Positions 5,043-5,966 of a stretch of 5,966 nucleotides of DNA are shown piece after piece. The translations under genes and the position numbers were made by a program. The DNA lies in assembly GCA_947588775.1 (NCBI GenBank), contig CANPZQ010000117.1, forward strand, positions 1 to 5,966, read 5' to 3'. The first letter of the stretch is position 1, and the number at the start of each line of letters is the position of its first letter. Origin of the DNA: an uncultured Clostridia bacterium (GTDB taxonomy: Bacteria; Bacillota; Clostridia; Oscillospirales; Ruminococcaceae). The notes under the pieces were generated by a model. The model saw only the letters and a program-made list of their open reading frames with translations, was not told the DNA's origin and ran no database searches.

Positions 5043-5966
5043 CTATCTCCTCCGCCTATAAATCCCCGCAATCATGCACCCGCCAAGCAGGACAATCCCC
5101 GAAACCGCGAGAAGAACAAGGTCCTTGCCCGAAACCGAAGAGGCGTCCGCTTCTTGAGGAATGTTTTCCTGCGCCTGATTGCCGTTCTGGATTCTCATAT
5201 TTCCTCCGAACTGGCGGCAGCCGAAGTTCTGACCGTCTTGCAGAGAATTCTGCATATTTTCTTGCGGCAAATCAAACGGCGATTCGTCCTCTTTTGCGCC
5301 TTGCTGAAAGTCGGGAGGCGACATGTTTTCACCGCTCGGCATCTCGGGCTGCTGTATAGAACCCGGTTCTCCGTTTTCAGGCAAATCTATGGGTGCGTAT
5401 CCGTCGGGCGGCTCCGGCGGAGTAAATTCTCCCGCTCCGTTACCGCCCATGAAGTCGTTGCCCGACGCGCTTAAAAGACTGACGGTCGGCATATCTGCAC
5501 TCGCCGACAGCGTGCTTATATCGGAAGCTTCAACTGCCGTGACGCGCTCAGCCGTCCCGCCGTTTCTGCCGGAGCCGCCGCGATTCTGCATTTGCCCGTT
5601 TCCGAAGCCGTTCCCGCCATGCATTTTGCCGCCAAAACCGCCGAATCCCCCGCCCGCCGAAGAATTGTCAATAGTTATCTCCGTTTCGGTATCTCCGACA
5701 ATCAGCGTGCAGGTATCTCCGAGCTGCATTTCGGGTGTGCTGATGAGAATTGATGAGAAGCTGTACGGAATATTTTCGGAAATAATGATGTTTCCGTCGG
5801 AGTTTTTCACCGTCACGGCAGTGCCCGCGTTGGAGGAAACGGTCTGCATGATGAAGCCCTGCGATGAGGAGGAATCAAACCCCTCCGTCATTCCGCTGCT
5901 CCCGCATGCGATTACGGTTCCGCCGCTTATTTCGCAAACCCCTCCGCTTTCGCTGCCACAGTCGAA
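5043..5966 (-). CDS. Cthe_2159-type carbohydrate-binding domain protein with C-terminal membrane anchor, 5' truncated by window edge
   Basis: This is the C-terminal 307 codons of a larger surface protein; the frame is open through the right edge, so the ATG at 5891 is internal. Visible residues 1-101 match the end of the Cthe_2159-type carbohydrate-binding beta-helix domain: ISGGTVIACGSSGMTEGFDS, SSSQGFIMQTVSSNAG, then a strand-rich SFSSILISTPEMQLGDTCTL segment. Cthe_2159 itself binds acidic polysaccharides; the ligand here is unknown. Then follow a Gly/Asn-rich stretch (104-137; GGGFGGFGGK), a Ser/Thr/Val segment and a Pro/Glu/Gln/Asn-rich stalk (about 180-275). The protein ends in a hydrophobic helix (about 282-303; DLVLLAVSGIVLLGGCMIAG) and RRRR. 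This is an outside-in topology with a membrane anchor and stalk; there is no LPxTG motif, so sortase attachment is unlikely. The signal peptide lies beyond the window. It ends at TAG (5045-5043), upstream of a hairpin terminator. Confidence 0.85.
   Translation of the reverse strand, partial: FDCGSESGGVCEISGGTVIACGSSGMTEGFDSSSSQGFIMQTVSSNAGTAVTVKNSDGNIIISENIPYSFSSILISTPEMQLGDTCTLIVGDTETEITIDNSSAGGGFGGFGGKMHGGNGFGNGQMQNRGGSGRNGGTAERVTAVEASDISTLSASADMPTVSLLSASGNDFMGGNGAGEFTPPEPPDGYAPIDLPENGEPGSIQQPEMPSGENMSPPDFQQGAKEDESPFDLPQENMQNSLQDGQNFGCRQFGGNMRIQNGNQAQENIPQEADASSVSGKDLVLLAVSGIVLLGGCMIAGIYRRRR

Noticed and set aside
5010..5474. A 154-residue + strand open frame
   Set aside because: It lies antisense to the well-supported carbohydrate-binding protein gene, is rich in Arg/Leu/Val and resembles no family; it is a shadow frame.

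Overview
The window looks like a chromosomal segment of a moderately GC-rich Clostridia-type member of the Bacillota, probably an anaerobic gut or rumen lineage. This is inferred from gene content: a Gram-positive PcrA helicase with a C-terminal Tudor-like domain, a DUF4364 winged-helix protein, a flavoredoxin-like flavoprotein, a BlaI/BlaR1-type regulator pair and a Cthe_2159-type carbohydrate-binding surface protein. No genus can be named from the sequence alone.

Left part (1-3486, + strand). A tightly packed run begins with the 3' three-quarters of pcrA, cut by the left window edge. It continues with a DUF4364 gene whose ATG directly follows the pcrA stop, and then a YfbR-type HD-domain 5'-deoxynucleotidase 5 bases further on. 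These three are probably one transcription unit combining DNA repair, a putative DNA-binding protein and nucleotide-pool maintenance. After a 114-base AT-rich gap comes a separate flavin reductase/flavoredoxin-like gene. It is closed by a strong GC-rich hairpin terminator (3548-3576) that has T-rich flanks on both strands and so can also stop the convergent minus-strand unit.

Middle (3648-4795, - strand). This is a decayed BlaI-BlaR1 (MecI-MecR1-like) locus. An intact-looking promoter and ribosome binding site lead into a BlaI-like repressor whose frame breaks at a G run. It then runs into pieces of an M56/BlaR1-like sensor peptidase that has lost its N-terminal membrane segments and the HExxH catalytic core, and ends in an unrecognised C-terminal tail. 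Reading the recognisable protein needs at least three small frame changes in G/C homopolymers and two larger deletions. I call it a pseudogene, although single-base sequencing errors could explain part of it.

Gap 4730-5042 holds the promoter and candidate operator of that locus, a striking G-tract cluster, a widely spaced 9-bp inverted repeat and a hairpin terminator for the gene to its right; I see no gene there.

Right part (5043-5966, - strand). The 3' portion of a large surface protein gene, cut by the right edge, encodes the end of a Cthe_2159-type carbohydrate-binding domain, a Gly/Asn-rich segment, a Pro/Glu/Gln-rich stalk and a C-terminal membrane anchor with four arginines.
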